A stretch of DNA of 64,000 nt from contig NYWY01000054.1 of NCBI GenBank assembly GCA_002685335.1, positions 1 through 64,000 of the forward strand. The letters are read 5' to 3'. Of the stretch, positions 60,825 through 64,000 are shown piece by piece. The first letter of the stretch is position 1; each line of letters opens with the position of its first letter. Under the pieces are notes generated by a model. It ran no database searches. It worked only from the letters and a program-made list of their open reading frames with translations, and was not told where the DNA came from. Source of the stretch: Planctomycetaceae bacterium. Its GTDB lineage: Bacteria; Planctomycetota; Phycisphaerae; Phycisphaerales; SM1A02. The position numbers were made by a program, and so were the translations under genes.

Positions 60825-62320
60825 TGCCAGCGGCGCCCACCCGGACCGACGTGATCGCCACGGTCGGTCCCGCCAGCCGGGATCCGGCAGTGCTTCGTCG
60901 GCTGATCGAGGCGGGAGCCGGCGTCCTCCGACTGAATCTGAGTCATGGCGCGTTCGATGAACACCTGGAGACGGTGGCGGAGATCCGACGGCTGGAGTCG
61001 ACCCTCGGTGTTCCGATCGCAGTGATGGCGGACCTTCCCGGTCCGAAGATTCGCGTGGCGGGGGCCACTTCCTTCAAGCTCGGGGAGGGTTGCGCGGTCG
61101 ATCTGGTGGAGCGAGGCGCCACGCATCGGAGTGACGCGATCGTGATCGAGATCGACGTGGCCGGGGTGCTTCCGGCGATCGCGCTCGGTCATCGAGTCCT
61201 GCTCGACGATGGGAACGTCCGACTGCTGGCGATCGAGGGATCGTCCTCGGATTCCGATGGTTCCAGGGTCCGATGCACCGTCACCTCCGGTGGGACGATC
61301 CGTGACCGGGTCGGAGTCAACGTCCCCGACAGCAATCCCGATCTTTCCGCCGTGACGCCCCGGGATCTTGAATTCGCCGAAGCGATGCGAGGGGTGGGCG
61401 TGGATCTGCTCGCGGTGAGTTTCGTTCGGAACGCGGACGACCTTCGCCGCCTGAGGGAGGCCCTGCTCGCCTCCGATCCGCACGCGCCGATGCCCGGCAT
61501 CGTCTCGAAGATCGAGCGGCCGGCGGCCATGACCGCGTTGGAGGACGTGATCGATGCGAGTGATGCGGTGCTGGTCGCTCGCGGCGACCTTGGGGTCGAG
61601 CTTGACATCCCCGAAGTCCCCGTGGCCCAGAAACGGATCGTCGCCGCATCGATCAGGGCGGGCCGGCCGGTGATCGTCGCGACCCAGATGCTCCAGAGCA
61701 TGATCGAGCAGGCGAGTCCGACCCGGGCCGAAGCGACCGACGTCGCCAACGCGGTTCTGGACGGGGCCGATGCGCTGATGCTCAGTGGCGAGACCGCGAT
61801 CGGTCGTCATCCGGTTCTGGCGGTGGAGACGCTCCGTCGCATCGCCCGACGGACGGAATCCTGGCACGACGAGGGAGTGGTCGACGACACCGCCCTGAGG
61901 ACGACCTCGCCCGAGGGGGATCCATGGCTCCCGGCGATCGCACGGGGCGTTCACCGCATCGCGACGGAGATTCCGGTCCGGGCGGTCGCGGCCTGGGCGC
62001 GAAGCACCCACACCGGGCGGATTCTCAGTCGCGGCGATCTTCGCGTTCCGTTGGTGGTCTTCACCGAGGACGTCCGGATCGCCCGGCGAATGCGATTGCT
62101 TCGTGGCGTGCATCCGATGCTCGTGGAAACCGGATCGGCCATGTCCGACGACCGGCAGGCGTTCGTGATGGAAGCCGGGCGAAGAATGATCGCATCCGGA
62201 TTCGCGGATGCGGGCGAGCTGGCGATCTTCGTGCACGGAAGCGGGCGGGAGACGGCTCGGGCGACCGATGCGTTGGGTGTCTTCACCGTGGTGGATTCGC
62301 AGGAATCGGTTGATGAGTGA
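60824..62320 (+). CDS. pyk: Pyruvate kinase
   Basis: A 498-residue protein, normal for the family. The ATG at 60824 forms TGATG with the preceding stop; a GTG at 60821 is the alternative. It has IATVGPASRDPAVLRRLIEAGAGVLRLNLSHGAFDEH, VMADLPGPKIRVAG, SKIERPAAMTALEDVIDASDAVLVARGDLGVELDIPEVPVAQKRI, IVATQMLQSMIEQASPTRAEATDVANAVLDGADALMLSGETAIGRHP and a C-terminal allosteric-type domain. It converts phosphoenolpyruvate and ADP to pyruvate and ATP. cinA begins eight bases before its stop. Confidence 0.97.
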   Translation: MPAAPTRTDVIATVGPASRDPAVLRRLIEAGAGVLRLNLSHGAFDEHLETVAEIRRLESTLGVPIAVMADLPGPKIRVAGATSFKLGEGCAVDLVERGATHRSDAIVIEIDVAGVLPAIALGHRVLLDDGNVRLLAIEGSSSDSDGSRVRCTVTSGGTIRDRVGVNVPDSNPDLSAVTPRDLEFAEAMRGVGVDLLAVSFVRNADDLRRLREALLASDPHAPMPGIVSKIERPAAMTALEDVIDASDAVLVARGDLGVELDIPEVPVAQKRIVAASIRAGRPVIVATQMLQSMIEQASPTRAEATDVANAVLDGADALMLSGETAIGRHPVLAVETLRRIARRTESWHDEGVVDDTALRTTSPEGDPWLPAIARGVHRIATEIPVRAVAAWARSTHTGRILSRGDLRVPLVVFTEDVRIARRMRLLRGVHPMLVETGSAMSDDRQAFVMEAGRRMIASGFADAGELAIFVHGSGRETARATDALGVFTVVDSQESVDE

Positions 62321-63602
62321 ACCAGTCGATCTTCCCGCCTCGTCGATCTCGGTGGGCGACGAACTTCTGGCGGGCGAGTCCCTGGACACGCACGGGCGAA
62401 CCATCTCCGCGGCGCTCGCGGTCCGGGGGCGTCGGGTGATCTCGCATCGGGTGGTGGGGGATGATGTCGCTCGAATCCAGACCGCGATCCGAACCGCGAT
62501 GACCGAGAGTTCGCTGGTGATCGTGACCGGCGGACTCGGACCCACCCTCGACGACGTCACGCGGGAGGCCCTCGCGGCCGCGGTCGATGAGCCCCTGGTC
62601 GAGGACGCGGCCGCGGTCCGAACGGTCGAGGCGTGGTTCGCAGGAAGGGATCGGCCGATGCCCCCGACCAACCGGCGGCAGGCGCTTCGGCCTGATTCCG
62701 CCCGTTGCCTCGAGAATCCCAACGGGACCGCACCGGGCGTGCTCTGGGAGCGGGATGGCGTGATCGTGGTGCTGCTTCCCGGGCCGCCGAGGGAATTGCA
62801 TCCGATGCTCGATCGGACGTTGCGGGAGATCCTGCCTTCGGCCGGGCCGCGGCCCACGATCGTGGTCCGGGCGCACGGCATCGGTGAATCGGATGCCGCG
62901 GCCAAGATCCAATCCCTCATGGATCGGGGGGTCGACCTTCCGGTGGCGACCACGGTCTCGGATTCGATTCTCGCGGCGAGAATACGGGGGCGAGACGAGG
63001 ATGATGCGGCCATGGTCTCCCGGCTCGCCCACGACGTGGAGCAGGCCTGGGGCCCGTACGTCTTCGGACGGGACGAGGTCTCGCTCGAATCGGCGCTCGG
63101 CCGTGACCTCCTCGCGGGAAACGCGACCATCGCGACCGCGGAGAGTTGCACCGGCGGGGGGCTCGGGGCCGCGATCACCGCGGTGTCCGGTTCGAGCGCG
63201 TGGTATCTCGGCGGGTACTCCACCTACTCCAACCGTCGAAAGACGGAAGACCTCGGCGTCCCGGCCGACCGGTTCGAACGCGACGGCGCCGTGAGCGAGG
63301 CGGTGGCGATCGCCATGGCCCGAGGGGCGCGGGAGCGAACGGCGGCGTCGATCAGCGCCAGCACGACCGGCATCGCAGGACCTGGCGGTGGTTCTTCCGA
63401 GAAACCGGTTGGAACGGTCTGGATCGGGATCGCGGACGCCTCCGGGGCGTTCGCCCGTCGATTTCGATTCCCCGGGGATCGAGGGGTGGTGCGGCGACGG
63501 ACGGTTCTTGCCGCGATGCAGATGGTGCGATTCCGCCTGCATGGCATCGAGGCGCCATTGCTCTGGGAGGAGACCGGCGACCGTCCGGACACCGCGCGAT
63601 GA
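62313..63602 (+). CDS. cinA: CinA-like protein (COG1058 domain plus NMN deamidase-type domain)
   Basis: A 429-residue protein with both standard domains. The N-terminal part has ISVGDELLAGESLDTHGRTISAALAVRG and LVIVTGGLGPTLDDVTREALAAA, with IVVLLPGPPRELHPM. The C-terminal CinA domain (about 270-425) has IATAESCTGGGLGAAITAVSGSSAWYLGGYSTYSNRRKTEDLGV, SISASTTGIAGPGGGS and KPVGTVWIGIAD. Such proteins act in pyridine nucleotide salvage (ADP-ribose pyrophosphatase, NMN deamidase). It overlaps pyk upstream and folK downstream (ATGA). Confidence 0.95.
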   Translation: MSEPVDLPASSISVGDELLAGESLDTHGRTISAALAVRGRRVISHRVVGDDVARIQTAIRTAMTESSLVIVTGGLGPTLDDVTREALAAAVDEPLVEDAAAVRTVEAWFAGRDRPMPPTNRRQALRPDSARCLENPNGTAPGVLWERDGVIVVLLPGPPRELHPMLDRTLREILPSAGPRPTIVVRAHGIGESDAAAKIQSLMDRGVDLPVATTVSDSILAARIRGRDEDDAAMVSRLAHDVEQAWGPYVFGRDEVSLESALGRDLLAGNATIATAESCTGGGLGAAITAVSGSSAWYLGGYSTYSNRRKTEDLGVPADRFERDGAVSEAVAIAMARGARERTAASISASTTGIAGPGGGSSEKPVGTVWIGIADASGAFARRFRFPGDRGVVRRRTVLAAMQMVRFRLHGIEAPLLWEETGDRPDTAR

Positions 63603-64000
63603 AGGGGCGAGCCTTCGCGATCGGGGTCGGTGCCAATCTCGGGGATCGCCGACCTCAGATCGACCGTGGACTCGAGCTGTTCGAAGAGACTCCGGGCGTG
63701 ATCTGGTGTCGCTCGGGTCCACGAATCCGAACCGAACCGGTACTGCCGGACGGGGTTTCGGGGGACCATCCCACCTACCTGAACACCGTGGCCATCGGTC
63801 GCACCACGCTCGGCCCGCGGGCGTTGCTGGCCCGTCTGCTCGCGATCGAGACCTCGATGGGCCGTCGTCGGCGGGGAGGCTGCGATCCCCGGACCCTGGA
63901 TCTCGACCTGCTGGTGCTGGAGGGCGTGAGGATCGTCGAATCCGGAATCGAGGTCCCTCACCCCCGGCTGGATGGGCGACGCTTCGTCCTCGATCCTCTG
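63599..64000 (+). CDS. folK: 2-amino-4-hydroxy-6-hydroxymethyldihydropteridine pyrophosphokinase (3' partial)
   Basis: 134 codons are present before the window ends, out of about 160 in the family. The ATG at 63599 overlaps the cinA stop (ATGA). The motifs AIGVGANLGDRRPQIDRGLELF, TEPVLPDG, TYLNTVAIGRTTLGPRALLARLLAIETSMGRRRRGGCDPRTLDLDLLVLEG and IEVPHPRLDGRRFVLDPL identify HPPK. It transfers pyrophosphate to the pterin in folate synthesis, the step before FolP. Confidence 0.93.
   Translation, partial: MKGRAFAIGVGANLGDRRPQIDRGLELFEETPGVIWCRSGPRIRTEPVLPDGVSGDHPTYLNTVAIGRTTLGPRALLARLLAIETSMGRRRRGGCDPRTLDLDLLVLEGVRIVESGIEVPHPRLDGRRFVLDPL

Noticed and set aside
60767..63223. An 818-codon open frame on the minus strand.
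   Set aside because: It lies opposite pyk and cinA, both unmistakable. Its composition (Ser/Arg/Pro-rich) shows it is a shadow.

Overview
The window is GC-rich chromosomal DNA from a bacterium that is probably a planctomycete, most likely of the Phycisphaerae. I infer this from gene content alone. The signs are the small basic protein family otherwise seen in Planctomycetes, Verrucomicrobia and Chlamydiae (52208-52420), a TPR lipoprotein next to a CRTAC1/ASPIC protein, a planctomycete-style ECF sigma factor with a membrane partner, a large MoxR/DUF58/VWA membrane cluster, CotH with DUF4956, and many secreted proteins with EF-hand or VCBS-type calcium sites. I saw no rRNA, tRNA, CRISPR array, insertion sequence or prophage. 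Genes are packed tightly, and many neighbours share ATGA, GTGA or TGATG stop-start overlaps, which define the operons.

Layout. 1-2930: a secreted or periplasmic hydrolase pair, namely a multidomain EEP/sialidase-like/SGNH protein cut by the window edge and an EF-hand esterase. 2927-5439 (minus): CotH and DUF4956. 5655-9411: a methyltransferase, molybdate importer genes modA and modB without modC, and a thioesterase-like hydrolase with a Cys nucleophile. 9535-15731: monomeric isocitrate dehydrogenase, a MarR regulator, a nucleotide-sugar dehydrogenase and an acyl-CoA dehydrogenase. 15918-20294: a CoxG-like protein, an ATP10-like lipoprotein, and the TPR and CRTAC1 pair. 20310-23783: an ECF sigma factor with its membrane partner, an hslV without hslU, a BFD-like ferredoxin and a secreted coiled-coil protein.

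24006-36542 is a 12.5-kb plus-strand block. It holds a Gln/Gly-repeat coiled-coil membrane protein, a ferric-type ABC binding protein, an ABC permease fused in frame to an NHL propeller, a VWA/amidotransferase-like giant, MoxR, DUF58 and a BatA-like VWA protein. 36679-39757 (minus) is a more accessory stretch: a TPR-YggX fusion, an orphan HTH protein, and an XRE-TPR regulator followed at once by a small secreted protein, an arrangement reminiscent of RRNPP peptide signalling. 40257-47631 holds cutC, pyrD, a zincin, and a minus operon with cdsA, a rhodanese, recX and others.

47653-54023 holds nth, a DUF4149-like protein, moaE, a TIM-barrel protein, moaB/mogA, acpS, the small basic protein and an aminotransferase. 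54137-58309 (minus) holds a metallophosphoesterase and a glycosyltransferase/thioesterase/DUF971 operon. 58375-64000 is a plus operon of pyrF, a second ferric-type binding protein, pyk, cinA and a folK that runs off the end.

The best candidates for new biology are the XRE-TPR plus secreted-peptide pair, the permease-NHL fusion inside the MoxR/VWA block, and the EEP/sialidase-like/SGNH fusion. All functional calls come from reading motifs by eye; no database search was possible.
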